Positions 29,367 to 39,138 of a stretch of DNA of 64,000 nt are shown one piece after another; position 1 is the stretch's first letter; each line of letters begins with the position of its first letter. A model generated the notes under the pieces. The model was not told where the DNA came from, searched no databases, and saw nothing but the letters and a program-made list of their open reading frames with translations. The translations under genes were made by a program, and so were the position numbers. Source of the stretch: Limnohabitans lacus (GTDB lineage Bacteria; Pseudomonadota; Gammaproteobacteria; Burkholderiales; Burkholderiaceae_C); contig NZ_JASGBH010000006.1 of the NCBI RefSeq assembly GCF_030053395.1, positions 1 through 64,000 of the forward strand, read 5' to 3'.

Positions 29367-30596
29367 ATGGCAAAAGAGTACAAAGATCTGGTGGTGGGTT
29401 TGGACATTGGCACCTCCAAAGTGATGGCGGTGGTGGCCGAGGTTTTGCCCGATGGCCAGCTCAAGATCGCGGGACTGGGCATCGCGCCGGGCAATGGTCT
29501 CAAGCGCGGTGTGGTGGTCAACATCGACGCCACCGTGCAAAGCATCCAGCAGGCTTTGAAAGAGGCCGAGCTGATGGCCGATTGCAAAATCACACGCGTG
29601 AATGTGGGCATCACCGGCAGCCACATCCGTGGCATCAACTCCAGCGGCATGGTCGCCATCAAGGACAAGGAAGTCTCTCCTGCCGATGTGGCCCGTGTGA
29701 TGGAAACGGCTCGCGCCATCAACATCTCAACAGACCAACGCTTGCTGTTGGTGGCGCCGCAAGAGTTCGTGATCGACAGCCAGGAAGTCAAAGAACCGAT
29801 CGGCATGAGCGGCATGCGCTTGGAAGCCAAGGTGCACATCGTGACCGGTGCCCAAAGTGCGGCCGAAAACATCATCAAGTGCGTGCGCCGCTGCGGCTTG
29901 GAAGTGGACCAGTTGCTGCTCAACCCCCAGTCGTCCAGTTTGGCGGTGTTGTCCGAAGACGAGCGCGAGCTGGGCGTGGTCTGTGTGGACATTGGTGCAG
30001 GCACCACCGATGTGGCAATTTTCGCCAACGGTTCGATTCGCCACACCGCCGTGATCCCGATCGCTGGTGACCTGATCACCAGCGACATCGCCATGGCCTT
30101 GCGCACGCCGACGAAAGACGCCGAAGACATCAAGGTCGAAAGCGGTTATGCCAAGCAATTGCTGGCCGATCCCGATGCCCAGGTCGAAGTGCCGGGCCTG
30201 GGTGACCGTGGTCCCCGCATGTTGAGCAAGCAAGCCTTGGCAGGCGTCATTGAGCCGCGCATCGAAGAAATCTTCTCGCTGGTGCACCAGGTCATCCGCG
30301 AGTCGGGTTACGAAGAAGTGTTGTCCTCGGGCATCGTGCTCACCGGCGGCAGCGCTGTCATGCCCGGGATGGTCGAGTTGGGTGAAGACATCTTCCTCAA
30401 GCCCGTGCGCCGTGGCTTGCCCAAGTATTCGGGCGGTCTGGCCGATATGGTCAGCCAGCCCCGCGCCGCCACGGTGATGGGCTTGCTCGAAGAAGCGCGC
30501 ATGGCCCGCCTGCGTGGCTTCAAGGTCACGCAAAAGAAAAGCTCGGTCAACAACGCCTTTGGCCGATTCAAAGATTTCATTGTGGGGAACTTCTGA
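29367..30596 (+). CDS. ftsA: Cell division protein FtsA
   Basis: 409 residues from ATG 29367 (MAKEYKDLVVGLDIGTSKV). A GTG 9 bp upstream is in frame but less well placed. Actin fold with the ATP-binding VDIGAGTTDVAIF and TGGSAVMPG loops. A C-terminal amphipathic helix (FGRFKDFIVGNF) tethers it to the membrane, where it anchors FtsZ. Confidence 0.95.
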   Translation: MAKEYKDLVVGLDIGTSKVMAVVAEVLPDGQLKIAGLGIAPGNGLKRGVVVNIDATVQSIQQALKEAELMADCKITRVNVGITGSHIRGINSSGMVAIKDKEVSPADVARVMETARAINISTDQRLLLVAPQEFVIDSQEVKEPIGMSGMRLEAKVHIVTGAQSAAENIIKCVRRCGLEVDQLLLNPQSSSLAVLSEDERELGVVCVDIGAGTTDVAIFANGSIRHTAVIPIAGDLITSDIAMALRTPTKDAEDIKVESGYAKQLLADPDAQVEVPGLGDRGPRMLSKQALAGVIEPRIEEIFSLVHQVIRESGYEEVLSSGIVLTGGSAVMPGMVELGEDIFLKPVRRGLPKYSGGLADMVSQPRAATVMGLLEEARMARLRGFKVTQKKSSVNNAFGRFKDFIVGNF

Positions 30597-30735
30597 TGAA
30601 CTGGAAAAAACTGTTCTTGGCCCGAGGCAGTCCCCCTGAGTCGAGACCTTGTCGATGTTGACAAACCTTGACCCCATTGAACAAAAAAACAAGATTCACA
30701 AAATTCAGGCAATTGCAGATATTTAGGAGAGCACC
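30597..30735 (+). promoter_or_regulatory. ftsA-ftsZ gap, possible internal ftsZ promoter
   Basis: 139 bp in an otherwise tightly packed cluster, AT-rich towards its end. A TTGACA at 30658-30663 is a good -35 match but no strong -10 follows at 16-18 bp. The gap itself suggests an extra promoter or processing site that lets FtsZ be made in excess of FtsA. Confidence 0.35.
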
Positions 30736-31947
30736 ATGTCCATTGAAATGATCCAAACCGAAGAATTCAACCAAGGCACCCAGATCAAAGTGATCGGTGT
30801 CGGTGGTGGCGGCGGCAACGCTGTCGAGCACATGATCGAGCGCAACGTCCAGGGCGTTGAGTTTGTCTGCGCCAACACCGATGCACAGGCTTTGGCCCGC
30901 AGTGCAGCGCACCGCTTCATTCAGCTCGGCCAAACCGGCCTGGGCGCTGGGAGCAAGCCCGAAAAAGGCCGCGAAGCCGCCGAGAGCGCTGAAGCCGACA
31001 TCCGTGCAGCCATCGAAGGCTCGCACATGTTGTTCATCACCGCCGGCATGGGCGGCGGCACCGGCACCGGGGCAGCCCCTGTGATTGCCCGCATCGCCAA
31101 AGAGATGGGCATCCTCACCGTGGGTGTGGTGACCAAGCCTTTCGAATTCGAAGGCAACCGCCGCATGAGCAACGCCGACATTGGCATGCAAGAACTCGAG
31201 GCCAACGTTGATTCTTTGATCGTGGTCTTGAACGAAAAACTGCTGGAATTGCCCGGCGGTGAAGACATGACCCAAGACGAGGCCTTTGCCCACGCCAACG
31301 ACGTGTTGAAAAACGCGGTCGGTGGTATCGCCGAGATCATCAACGTGCCCGGCCATGTGAACGTTGACTTTGAAGACGTGCGCACCGTGATGGGCGAGCC
31401 TGGCAAAGCCATGATGGGCACGGCCGCCGCCAGCGGCCCTGATCGCGCCCGCATCGCCGCCGAACAAGCCGTGGCCTGCCCACTGCTCGAAGGTGTGGAC
31501 CTGTCGGGTGCCAAGGGCGTGTTGGTGCTGATCAGCGCCGCCAAAGGTTCTTTGAAGCTGTCCGAGTCCAAGCAAGCGATGAACACCATCCGTGCTTACG
31601 CTTCGGAAAACGCGCATGTGATCTACGGCACCGCGTACGACGAGAGCCTGGGCGACGAGATCCGCGTCACCGTGGTGGCCACCGGCTTGTCCAAGCAAGG
31701 CGCTCGCCGCACAGCCCCTCCACTGCAAGTGCTGCGCACCGGCACCGACAACGCCCCCTTCATCATGGGCGGTCAGGATGCCGTGGCGCCTGCTTTGAAC
31801 ACACCAGCGTCCATGGGTTCCGGCATGAACACCCCCGCCATCTGGCGCAGCAACCGCACCCATGCGGCAACCCGTGTCGATGGCATGTCGGCCGCTGGTA
31901 TGGATGACATCGAGATCCCAGCCTTCTTGCGCAAGCAAGCCGACTGA
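30736..31947 (+). CDS. ftsZ: Cell division protein FtsZ (tubulin-like GTPase)
   Basis: 403 residues. GTP-binding IGVGGGGGNAVEHM and the tubulin signature GGGTGTGAAPVIA, synergy loop NVDFEDVRTVM, a short variable linker of about 60 residues, and the C-terminal peptide DDIEIPAFLRKQAD that binds FtsA and ZipA. Preceded by AGGAGAG. Last gene of the cluster, followed by a terminator. Confidence 0.97.
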   Translation: MSIEMIQTEEFNQGTQIKVIGVGGGGGNAVEHMIERNVQGVEFVCANTDAQALARSAAHRFIQLGQTGLGAGSKPEKGREAAESAEADIRAAIEGSHMLFITAGMGGGTGTGAAPVIARIAKEMGILTVGVVTKPFEFEGNRRMSNADIGMQELEANVDSLIVVLNEKLLELPGGEDMTQDEAFAHANDVLKNAVGGIAEIINVPGHVNVDFEDVRTVMGEPGKAMMGTAAASGPDRARIAAEQAVACPLLEGVDLSGAKGVLVLISAAKGSLKLSESKQAMNTIRAYASENAHVIYGTAYDESLGDEIRVTVVATGLSKQGARRTAPPLQVLRTGTDNAPFIMGGQDAVAPALNTPASMGSGMNTPAIWRSNRTHAATRVDGMSAAGMDDIEIPAFLRKQAD

Positions 31948-31977
31948 TCTCCTGCTGAAATCATTTCTGGTGCTTTG

Positions 31978-32013
31978 AAGGCCGGACGGGCGCATGCCTG
32001 TCTGGCCTTTTTT
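31978..32013 (+). terminator. Intrinsic terminator after ftsZ
   Basis: AAGGCCGGACGGGC and GCCTGTCTGGCCTT arms around a short GCAT loop, followed by a T run. It closes the dcw cluster and isolates lpxC. Confidence 0.88.
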
Positions 32014-32050
32014 GCTTTTCCTATTCAGCGCAAGCCCAAGCTGGCGCCCT

Positions 32051-32056
32051 TAAAAT
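32051..32056 (+). promoter_or_regulatory. -10 element of lpxC, 6 nt before the ATG
   Basis: TAAAAT then 6 nt then ATG 32063. Predicts a leaderless or nearly leaderless lpxC mRNA. Confidence 0.45.
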
Positions 32057-32062
32057 GCCCGA

Positions 32063-32986
32063 ATGCTCGCACAACGCACCCTCAAAACCTTGACCAAAGC
32101 CGTGGGCGTTGGCCTGCACAGCGGCCAACGGGTCGAGTTGACCCTGCGCCCGGCTCCCGCAGACACGGGCATTGTGTTTCGACGTGTCGATTTGCCTGAA
32201 CCCGTGGACATTCCCGTCAAGGCCGAATCGGTGACCGACACCCGGCTGGCGTCGACCATTTCGGTCGGGCAAGCCAAGGTGCACACCGTTGAGCATTTGA
32301 TGTCGGCCTGCGCAGGACTGGGCATCGACAACCTCTACGTGGACATCACCGCCGAAGAAGTGCCGATTCTGGACGGCTCTGCATCTTCGTTTGTGTTTTT
32401 GCTGCAAAGCGCGGGCGTGGTCGAGCAAAAAGCGCCCAAGCGTTTTATCCGCGTGCTCAAGCCGGTGCAGGTGAGTGAAGGCGAGGGCCAGAACATCAAA
32501 TGGGCTCGCCTGGAGCCCTTCCACGGTTACAAGCTCAGCTTCGAAATTGAATTCCACCACCCGGCCGTGGATTCCACGGGCCAACAGGTGGTGTTCGACA
32601 TGTCCGAAGGCGTGTATGCCCGCGACATCGCCAGGGCTCGCACTTTTGGCTTTACCAAAGACGTGGAGATGATGCGCGCCAATGGCTTGGCCCTGGGGGG
32701 CGGTCTGGACAACGCCATCGTGATGGACGACTACAAGGTGCTCAACGCCGACGGCCTGCGTTATGACGATGAGTTCGTCAAACACAAGATCCTCGACGCC
32801 ATGGGCGATCTGTACATCGTGGGACATCCCTTGCTGGCGGCCTACAGCGCTTTCCGCTCGGGCCACGCCATGAACAACCAATTGCTGCGCGCCTTGCTGG
32901 CGCAACCTGACGCCTACGAGATCGTGACGTTCGAGAAAGACAGCCAAGCGCCGCGCGGCTTTGCCGCATTGCAGCCCGCTTGGTGA
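32063..32986 (+). CDS. lpxC: UDP-3-O-acyl-N-acetylglucosamine deacetylase
   Basis: 307 residues. Zinc amidase for the committed step of lipid A synthesis. Zinc ligands lie in HTVEHLMSA and [21 protein letters not shown] and [13 protein letters not shown] are also typical. It sits directly downstream of ftsZ as in most proteobacteria but has its own promoter-like element and an upstream terminator. Confidence 0.96.
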   Translation: MLAQRTLKTLTKAVGVGLHSGQRVELTLRPAPADTGIVFRRVDLPEPVDIPVKAESVTDTRLASTISVGQAKVHTVEHLMSACAGLGIDNLYVDITAEEVPILDGSASSFVFLLQSAGVVEQKAPKRFIRVLKPVQVSEGEGQNIKWARLEPFHGYKLSFEIEFHHPAVDSTGQQVVFDMSEGVYARDIARARTFGFTKDVEMMRANGLALGGGLDNAIVMDDYKVLNADGLRYDDEFVKHKILDAMGDLYIVGHPLLAAYSAFRSGHAMNNQLLRALLAQPDAYEIVTFEKDSQAPRGFAALQPAW

Positions 32987-33008
32987 TGGCCCCTTGGGCC
33001 CGCTGCGC

Positions 33009-33596
33009 ATGAGCCGCACCACCCACCTTTTGTACCTGCACGGGTTCAGGTCTTCGCCGCAATCGGTCAAGGCCCGCAAGATGGCGCTGTGGATGGCGCG
33101 CGAGTTCCCCCACGTGCACTGGTGGTGCCCGCAATTGCCCGCATCGCCTCGCCAAGCCATGGCCGACCTGCTGGCTGGTGTGGCCCATTGGCCCGCTGAC
33201 CGCATGGCGGTGGTGGGGTCTTCCTTGGGTGGGTTTTATGCCAGTTGCCTGGCCCAGCATCTGGGTTGCCCTGCGGTGCTGATCAACCCGGCGGTGCATC
33301 CTTCGCGGGATTTGGCCCAGTACATTGGCGAACAAGCGGCTTGGCACGACCCCTCGCAAAGCATCTTCTTTGATGCAGCCTACATCCAAGAACTTCAAGC
33401 GCTGGAATCGCCAACCCCCAGCGCCGCCCCCCAGACCTTGGCCTTGATCGCCAAGGGCGACGAAGTGCTCGATTGGCGGGAAATGCTCGCCCGCCACCAG
33501 GCCGGCCGGGTGCACTTGATCGAGGGCAGCGACCATGCCCTGAGCGATTTCGATCACTACAAAGCTGAAATCCTTGAATTTCTGGGTCTGGCCTGA
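33009..33596 (+). CDS. YqiA-type alpha/beta-hydrolase (esterase)
   Basis: 195 residues from ATG 33009. Alpha/beta-hydrolase fold: oxyanion region LLYLHGFRSSPQS, nucleophile elbow GSSLGGFYA, acidic residue in LIAKGDEVLDW and catalytic His in EGSDHALSDF. E. coli YqiA hydrolyses short acyl-CoA or palmitoyl-type esters in vitro; the natural substrate is unknown. It starts 22 bp after lpxC and probably shares its mRNA. Confidence 0.85.
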   Translation: MSRTTHLLYLHGFRSSPQSVKARKMALWMAREFPHVHWWCPQLPASPRQAMADLLAGVAHWPADRMAVVGSSLGGFYASCLAQHLGCPAVLINPAVHPSRDLAQYIGEQAAWHDPSQSIFFDAAYIQELQALESPTPSAAPQTLALIAKGDEVLDWREMLARHQAGRVHLIEGSDHALSDFDHYKAEILEFLGLA

Positions 33597-33640
33597 GTCC
33601 CCGACCCCGCAAGAGCGGGCTGGCATGGGAAAATCTGAGC

Positions 33641-35692
33641 ATGTACGTATTATTTGAAGAAGCCGGCAAATTCATGGCCGGGAGGGTCATGTCCGAAGCC
33701 GAGGCTTCCGCGCAGGTCGAGTTGGACTCGGGCAAGCGGGTCAAAGTCAAGGCGGCGCAAATGCTGCTCAAGTTCGAAAAACCAGCGCCCGCTGCCTTGC
33801 TCAGCGAAGCGGCGGCCTTGAGTCCCAGCATCGAGTTGGAGCTGGCTTACGAATTCGCCTCTGACAGCGAATTTGGTTTCATCGATCTGGCCCAAGACTA
33901 TTTCAGCAGCGCCGCCACAACGGTGCAGCAGGTGGCGGCTTTGATGCGTTTGCACGAAGCACCCCATTATTTCCGCCGTGCAGGCAAGGGCCGCTACCGC
34001 AAGGCACCTGCCGAGATCGTTCAACAAGCGCTGGCCGCGATCGAGAAGAAAAAGCAGGTCCAGGCCCAAATCGAAGCCTGGGCGGCAGACTTGGTGGCCG
34101 GCACGTGCCCTGTGCCTATCCGCGAGCAACTCTACAAGATCCTGTTCCGCCCAGACAAAAACACACCCGAATACAAAGCGGTGGTCGAGGCCAGCAAAAG
34201 CAGTCAGACCGCACCCCTGGATTTGTTGCAAAACGCAGGCGCCATCGCCTCGGCCTGGGACTTCCATTGGCAGCGCTTCCTGTTTGACCTTTTCCCCAAG
34301 GGCACGGGTTTCCCCGCCTTGCAGGCGCCGGCCATCACCGACGAATTGCCCTTGGCTCCGGTGCAGGCCTTTTCCATCGACGACTCGCACACCACCGAAA
34401 TCGACGATGCCCTGTCTTTGCAGGGCTTTGGCAGCGGCACGGTTACGGTGGGCATCCACATAGCGGCGCCCGGCTTGGCCTTGACGCCGGGCAGCGCCAT
34501 CGACCAGTTGGGACGCGCCCGCCTGTCCACGGTTTACATGCCAGGCTACAAAATCACCATGCTGCCCGACAGCGTGGTGCAGGCCTACACCCTGATCGAA
34601 GGCCGCGCTTGTCCGGCAGTGTCGCTGTACGTGACGTTCAGCGAAGACACGCTGGAGGTGCAACACACCGAAACCCGCCTGGAGCGTGTGAACATCTTGG
34701 CCAACTTGCGCCACGACCAGCTCGACCAAACCATCACCCGCGAATGGTTGGAAGCCGATCAGGCCGACACGCCTGCAGACTTGCCGGTGGACCGGTCCAC
34801 ATTGGCCTTCTTCTGGCGTTTGGCCCAGACCCTCAAGGCGCGCCGTGAGGTGGTGCGCGGCAAGCCTGAGAACTTCAACCGGCCCGATTACAGCTTCAAG
34901 CTCGACCGGCCCAGCAACGAGGCCCCGCCCACAGGCGAAGAGACTGTGTTGATCGGCGTGCGCCAGCGCGGCGCACCCCTGGACCTGATGGTGGCCGAGG
35001 CCATGATTTTGGCCAACAGCACCTGGGGCCAGTGGCTGGCCAGCCTGGGTGTGCCGGGCATTTACCGCAGCCAGGCCAGCATGGCGCCAGGCGTCAAGGT
35101 GCGCATGGGCACCAAGGCTTTGCCGCACGCGGGCATTGGTGTGCCCAGCTACGCTTGGAGCACCTCGCCCCTGCGCCGCTACACCGACCTGGTCAATCAA
35201 TGGCAAATCATCGCCTGCGCCAAGCATGGCGCGACGGCCGCATTGGCCGCCCCCTTCAAGCCCAAAGACGCCGAGTTGTTCTCGATCATCAGCGGCTTTG
35301 ATGCTGCTTACAGCGCCTACAACAGCGTGCAGTCGAGCATGGAGCGTTACTGGACGCTGCGGCATGTGCAGCAGCAAGGCATCACCGAGCTGGAAGCCAG
35401 TTTGGTCAAAGAAACCGGCGGCGGGATTTGGCTGGTGCGGGCCGACAGCTTGCCCTTGATGTTCAGCGTCATGGGTGCTCAAGGCCTACTGCGTGGTGCA
35501 CGCGTTCGCGTGCAGCTGGGCGAGATCGATCTGATGGCGCTCGATGTCAAAGGCACCGTCACTGAGCACCTGGATGTGCCGGTGGTCGCAGACGAGGCCA
35601 GCGATGAGGGCGAAGACGAAGAGGCGCTCAATGCGGGCCCTTTGACGATTGCCGTTGATTTGAACGACAGCACCCAAAGCGAAGGGGCTTGA
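33641..35692 (+). CDS. RNase II/RNB-domain exoribonuclease
   Basis: 683 residues. N-terminal cold-shock-like region (about 1-80), then the RNB catalytic domain from about 240 with IDDSHTTEIDDALSL, which holds the metal-binding aspartates, and TSPLRRYTDLVNQWQ. There is a short C-terminal S1-like part and an acidic tail. This RNase II-like subgroup is common in betaproteobacteria and is distinct from classical RNase R. It digests RNA 3' to 5'. A GAAAAT lies 6 nt before the start. Six bp separate it from the TonB-like gene. Confidence 0.85.
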   Translation: MYVLFEEAGKFMAGRVMSEAEASAQVELDSGKRVKVKAAQMLLKFEKPAPAALLSEAAALSPSIELELAYEFASDSEFGFIDLAQDYFSSAATTVQQVAALMRLHEAPHYFRRAGKGRYRKAPAEIVQQALAAIEKKKQVQAQIEAWAADLVAGTCPVPIREQLYKILFRPDKNTPEYKAVVEASKSSQTAPLDLLQNAGAIASAWDFHWQRFLFDLFPKGTGFPALQAPAITDELPLAPVQAFSIDDSHTTEIDDALSLQGFGSGTVTVGIHIAAPGLALTPGSAIDQLGRARLSTVYMPGYKITMLPDSVVQAYTLIEGRACPAVSLYVTFSEDTLEVQHTETRLERVNILANLRHDQLDQTITREWLEADQADTPADLPVDRSTLAFFWRLAQTLKARREVVRGKPENFNRPDYSFKLDRPSNEAPPTGEETVLIGVRQRGAPLDLMVAEAMILANSTWGQWLASLGVPGIYRSQASMAPGVKVRMGTKALPHAGIGVPSYAWSTSPLRRYTDLVNQWQIIACAKHGATAALAAPFKPKDAELFSIISGFDAAYSAYNSVQSSMERYWTLRHVQQQGITELEASLVKETGGGIWLVRADSLPLMFSVMGAQGLLRGARVRVQLGEIDLMALDVKGTVTEHLDVPVVADEASDEGEDEEALNAGPLTIAVDLNDSTQSEGA

Positions 35693-35698
35693 GCCGGC

Positions 35699-36565
35699 AT
35701 GAAACGCCGATCGCCAAACCATACACTCCTTTGGACTTTGGGGGTCTCCCTGGGTTTGCACCTGGCCGTGCTGACCTTGCGCTTTGCCGCTCCTGAAACT
35801 TTCAACCGCGTGTTCGAAGACACACCTTTAGAGGTGGTGTTGGTCAACGCCCGCAGCAATGAACGGCCCACCGAAGCGAAGGCCTTGGCGCAGGTCAGCT
35901 TGGCGGGTGGGGGCAATGTGACCGAGGTGCGCATGTCCAGCTCGCCTTTGCCTGCCGCGGTGACCACTGAGCCTGGCACTGACATTGGCGAGATGCAAAG
36001 AAAGATCGAGGCACTGAAGGTCCAGCAAATGCGTTTGCTCACCCAGCTCAAAGCCGAGTTGGCGGATCTTTCCCGAGACGATTCTGCAGACAAAAGCAAC
36101 ACGCCTGAACAGCAAGCTCGCCAAGAGCGCAAGCAGCAGCTCAGCCGCCAACTGGCGCAGATTGAGCGGCGCGTTGAGCAGTCCCAGGGCGCCCCTCGCA
36201 AGCGCTACATCAGTCCGGCCACCAAAGAGACGGTGTACGCGCTCTACTATGACAAGCTTCGGCGCACCATTGAAACTCAGGGCACCTTGAATTTTCCGCA
36301 AGTACGTGGCGAAAAGCTCTATGGCAAGCTGACCATGGTGATCACCGTCAACAGCCAGGGAGAACTTTTAGAGACCGAAGTGGCCAGTTCCTCACGCAAC
36401 CCGTTGTTGGACGAGCGGGCTTTGGCGATCGTGCGCAGTTCTGGACCTTTTGAGCCGTTTGGCGCGAAAATGCGCCGCCAAGCCGACCAGATTGTGGTGG
36501 TCTCGCGCTTCATGTTTTCTCGCGATGACACCTTATCGACGCGCATGCTGGCACCTGATCAATGA
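35699..36565 (+). CDS. TonB-family C-terminal domain protein
   Basis: 288 residues. N-terminal membrane anchor with the Ser/His pattern of TonB (HTLLWTLGVSLGLHLAVL, about 8-25), a periplasmic Gln/Arg-rich coiled coil (about 95-165) and a TonB C-terminal domain (GKLTMVITVNSQGELLE to the end). No exbB or exbD is nearby and the proline-rich spacer of true TonB is missing, so it may be a TolA- or TonB-like envelope protein rather than the main siderophore energiser. Confidence 0.75.
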   Translation: MKRRSPNHTLLWTLGVSLGLHLAVLTLRFAAPETFNRVFEDTPLEVVLVNARSNERPTEAKALAQVSLAGGGNVTEVRMSSSPLPAAVTTEPGTDIGEMQRKIEALKVQQMRLLTQLKAELADLSRDDSADKSNTPEQQARQERKQQLSRQLAQIERRVEQSQGAPRKRYISPATKETVYALYYDKLRRTIETQGTLNFPQVRGEKLYGKLTMVITVNSQGELLETEVASSSRNPLLDERALAIVRSSGPFEPFGAKMRRQADQIVVVSRFMFSRDDTLSTRMLAPDQ

Positions 36566-36601
36566 GGCCACTGGGGTGAAGCTTTTCGAGCAAGGAATCG
36601 G

Positions 36602-37336
36602 ATGAAGGCGTTTGGACGTTGGTGCATGTTGATGGTCTGTGCATTGCTGTGCTTGCAGGTGTTTTTTGCCTTGCGCATCGCCAGCATGAACGTGATCGCT
36701 CCGGAGTCCACCAGCTTTGAACGTTCCCAAATTTGGCAAGTCCTCACCCGGCACGGCCATCTGCCTTGGCGTCAAGAGTGGGTTGATCGAGCACAGATTT
36801 CAGCCCAACTGCAACGTGCGGTATTGGCCTCCGAAGACAGCGCATTTACCCAACACCACGGCATTTGGTGGGATTCTTTGGAAAAAGCTTGGGCCAAAAA
36901 TGAAAAGGCCAAAGCCCAAGCTGAACGCCGCGCGCAACGCCAAGGCGATGCCAAACCGGTGGAGGCCAAGATCGTGGGCGGCTCCACCATCACCCAGCAA
37001 TTGGCGAAAAACCTGTTTTTGTCAGGTGAACGCACCTTGCTGCGCAAAGGGCAGGAAATGGTATTGACCTTGGGCTTGGAAGCTTTCCTGTCCAAGCGGC
37101 GCATCTTGGAGATTTACCTCAACAGCGTGGAATGGGGCGAGGGCGTGTTTGGTGCCCAGGCTGCTGCGCTGCACTATTTCCGTAAACCAGCGGCCAATCT
37201 GAGCGCTTGGGAGTCTGCGCGTTTGGCGGTCATGCTGCCCAGGCCTCGGTATTTCGAGACGCGCCCCCAATCGCCTTATCTGGCAGGGCGCGCCGAAGTG
37301 ATTGTGGCCCGCATGAACGATGTGGCCTTGCCATGA
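36602..37336 (+). CDS. mtgA: Monofunctional peptidoglycan glycosyltransferase
   Basis: 244 residues, GT51 family. Membrane anchor at about 8-27, catalytic Glu in [12 protein letters not shown], then [40 protein letters not shown] and AARHYF-like AALHYF. Polymerises lipid II without a transpeptidase domain. It overlaps ruvC by 4 bp. Confidence 0.93.
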   Translation: MKAFGRWCMLMVCALLCLQVFFALRIASMNVIAPESTSFERSQIWQVLTRHGHLPWRQEWVDRAQISAQLQRAVLASEDSAFTQHHGIWWDSLEKAWAKNEKAKAQAERRAQRQGDAKPVEAKIVGGSTITQQLAKNLFLSGERTLLRKGQEMVLTLGLEAFLSKRRILEIYLNSVEWGEGVFGAQAAALHYFRKPAANLSAWESARLAVMLPRPRYFETRPQSPYLAGRAEVIVARMNDVALP

Positions 37337-37899
37337 GCACCCCGTCCACCGTCCGCATTTTGGGCATCGATCCAGGTTTGCAAACCACGGGCTTTGGCGT
37401 GCTCGACATGACCGGTTCACGTTTGCAATACGTGGCCAGCGGGGTGATTCAGACCACCAAAGAAGAAATGGGCAATTTGCCAGCCCGATTGAAAGTGATC
37501 TACGACGGCATTCGTGAAATCCAGGCGCGTTACCAGCCCGATGTGGCTTCGGTGGAGATCGTGTTTGTGAACGTCAACCCGCAAGCAACATTGTTGCTGG
37601 GCCAGGCTCGGGGATGTTGTGTCACCGCGCTGGTGTCTTGCGGCATGCCTGTTGCCGAGTACACCGCGTTGCAAATGAAGCAGTCTGTCACCGGCCATGG
37701 CCGCGCCGCCAAGTCGCAGGTACAAGAGATGGTCAAACGCCTGCTGCAATTGCCCGTGTTGCCGCGTCAGGATGCGGCCGATGCCTTGGGCTTGGCCATC
37801 ACCCACGCACATGCCAGCCCTTCCATGAACAAGTTGGCAGCACAGGGTGTGCTCAACCGCAAAACCCACGGCATGTTCCGCAGTGGCCGCAGCCACTGA
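37333..37899 (+). CDS. ruvC: Holliday junction resolvase RuvC
   Basis: 188 residues from ATG 37333. RNase H-like nuclease that cuts Holliday junctions after RuvAB migration. Catalytic acids are seen in [25 protein letters not shown] and [14 protein letters not shown]. The frame is open upstream through mtgA, but the ATGA overlap fixes the start. ruvA and ruvB are not in the window. Confidence 0.95.
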   Translation: MSTPSTVRILGIDPGLQTTGFGVLDMTGSRLQYVASGVIQTTKEEMGNLPARLKVIYDGIREIQARYQPDVASVEIVFVNVNPQATLLLGQARGCCVTALVSCGMPVAEYTALQMKQSVTGHGRAAKSQVQEMVKRLLQLPVLPRQDAADALGLAITHAHASPSMNKLAAQGVLNRKTHGMFRSGRSH

Positions 37900-37920
37900 C
37901 GGCATCTGCACCGATCAAGA

Positions 37921-37926
37921 GATAAT
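37921..37926 (+). promoter_or_regulatory. -10 element of rodA, 6 nt before the ATG
   Basis: GATAAT, 6 nt, ATG 37933. Suggests a leaderless transcript start for rodA despite the gene being only 33 bp after ruvC. Confidence 0.45.
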
Positions 37927-37932
37927 TGCGCC

Positions 37933-39087
37933 ATGGTTGCAGTGATTCAAAAACCCACGCTGGGTCAACGTTTGATGGGCTTGGTCGAAGGCTTCGACGG
38001 CCCCTTGGCGTTCGCTGTTTTCATGCTCGCTTGCGTGGGCTTGTTGATCATGTATTCCTCGGGCTTTGACCATGGCACGCGCTTTGTGGATCACGCCCGC
38101 AACATGGTGCTGGCCGGCTTCATCATGTTTGTGGTGGCTCAGGTGCCGCCGCAAAAACTCATGAGCTGGGCGGTGCCTGTTTATGCCATGGGCGTGACTT
38201 TGTTGATCGCGGTGGCTATTTTTGGTCTCACCAAAAAAGGGGCCCGGCGCTGGCTGAACATCGGTGTGGTGATTCAACCCAGTGAGATTTTGAAAATTGC
38301 CATGCCTTTGATGCTCTCGGCCTGGTTCCAAAAACGCGAAGGGCAATTGCGGCCGCTGGACTTCGCCATGGCCATGTTGATCTTGGGTGTGCCGGTGGGA
38401 TTGATCATGAAGCAGCCTGACTTGGGCACGGCCTTGTTGGTGCTGTCGGCAGGTTTATCGGTGATCTTCTTTGCGGGCCTGAAGTGGCGGTGGATTTTGC
38501 CTCCGGTGGTGTTGGCCTTGGTCGGGGTGGTGATGCTGGTGATCATGGAGCCCACTTTGTGCCTGGCCGATGTCGATTGGCGAGTGCTTCATGAATACCA
38601 GCGCCAGCGTGTGTGCACTTTGCTGGATCCTGCCCGCGACCCTTTGGGCAAAGGGTTCCACATCATTCAGGGCATGATCGCCATTGGGTCTGGCGGGTTC
38701 TGGGGTAAGGGCTTCATGCAGGGCACTCAAACCCATCTCGAGTTCATCCCCGAGCGCACCACCGACTTCATCTTTGCCGCCTTTGGCGAAGAATTCGGGT
38801 TCATCGGAGGCATGGTGTTGGTGGCAGGCTTTTTCTTTCTGGTCTACAGGGGCTTGGTCATCGCCTCGCAGGCGCCCACCATGTTCAGCCGTTTGCTGGC
38901 GGCCAGTGTCTCCATGATCTTTTTCACTTACGCTTTCGTGAACATGGGCATGGTCAGCGGCATCTTGCCAGTGGTGGGCGTGCCTTTGCCCTTTGTCAGC
39001 TATGGCGGAACCGCCATGGTCACCTTGGGATTTGCCCTGGGCATTTTGATGTCCATCGCCAAGTCCAAGCAACTGGTCCAAAGCTGA
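37933..39087 (+). CDS. rodA: Rod-shape peptidoglycan polymerase RodA (SEDS family)
   Basis: 384 residues, about ten membrane segments. SEDS blocks: LTKKGARRWLNIG, IQPSEILKIAMP, GFWGKGFMQGTQTHLEFIPE, FIFAAFGEEFGFIGG and PFVSYGGTAM. The long extracytoplasmic loop between these and the CTLLDPARDPLGKGFHI phrase mark RodA rather than FtsW. It usually follows mreBCD-mrdA; here it stands alone after ruvC. Confidence 0.94.
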   Translation: MVAVIQKPTLGQRLMGLVEGFDGPLAFAVFMLACVGLLIMYSSGFDHGTRFVDHARNMVLAGFIMFVVAQVPPQKLMSWAVPVYAMGVTLLIAVAIFGLTKKGARRWLNIGVVIQPSEILKIAMPLMLSAWFQKREGQLRPLDFAMAMLILGVPVGLIMKQPDLGTALLVLSAGLSVIFFAGLKWRWILPPVVLALVGVVMLVIMEPTLCLADVDWRVLHEYQRQRVCTLLDPARDPLGKGFHIIQGMIAIGSGGFWGKGFMQGTQTHLEFIPERTTDFIFAAFGEEFGFIGGMVLVAGFFFLVYRGLVIASQAPTMFSRLLAASVSMIFFTYAFVNMGMVSGILPVVGVPLPFVSYGGTAMVTLGFALGILMSIAKSKQLVQS

Positions 39088-39125
39088 TCTGGGCTGAGCT
39101 TTCGGCAAGGGGATTGCGCAATCCC

Positions 39126-39131
39126 TACAAT
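39126..39131 (+). promoter_or_regulatory. -10 element of tldD, 7 nt before the ATG
   Basis: TACAAT, 7 nt, ATG 39139. The upstream in-frame ATG at 39130 overlaps this hexamer and is therefore an unlikely start. Confidence 0.5.
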
Positions 39132-39138
39132 GGACCTC

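Noticed and set aside
30596-30661. 21-codon ORF starting on the ftsA stop (TGATG)
   Set aside because: No ribosome site of its own, no family likeness; more likely chance.
33650-35482. Long minus-strand frame of 610 codons opposite the RNB gene
   Set aside because: His/Gln/Gly-rich mirror of a high-GC coding strand; the plus strand carries full RNB motifs.
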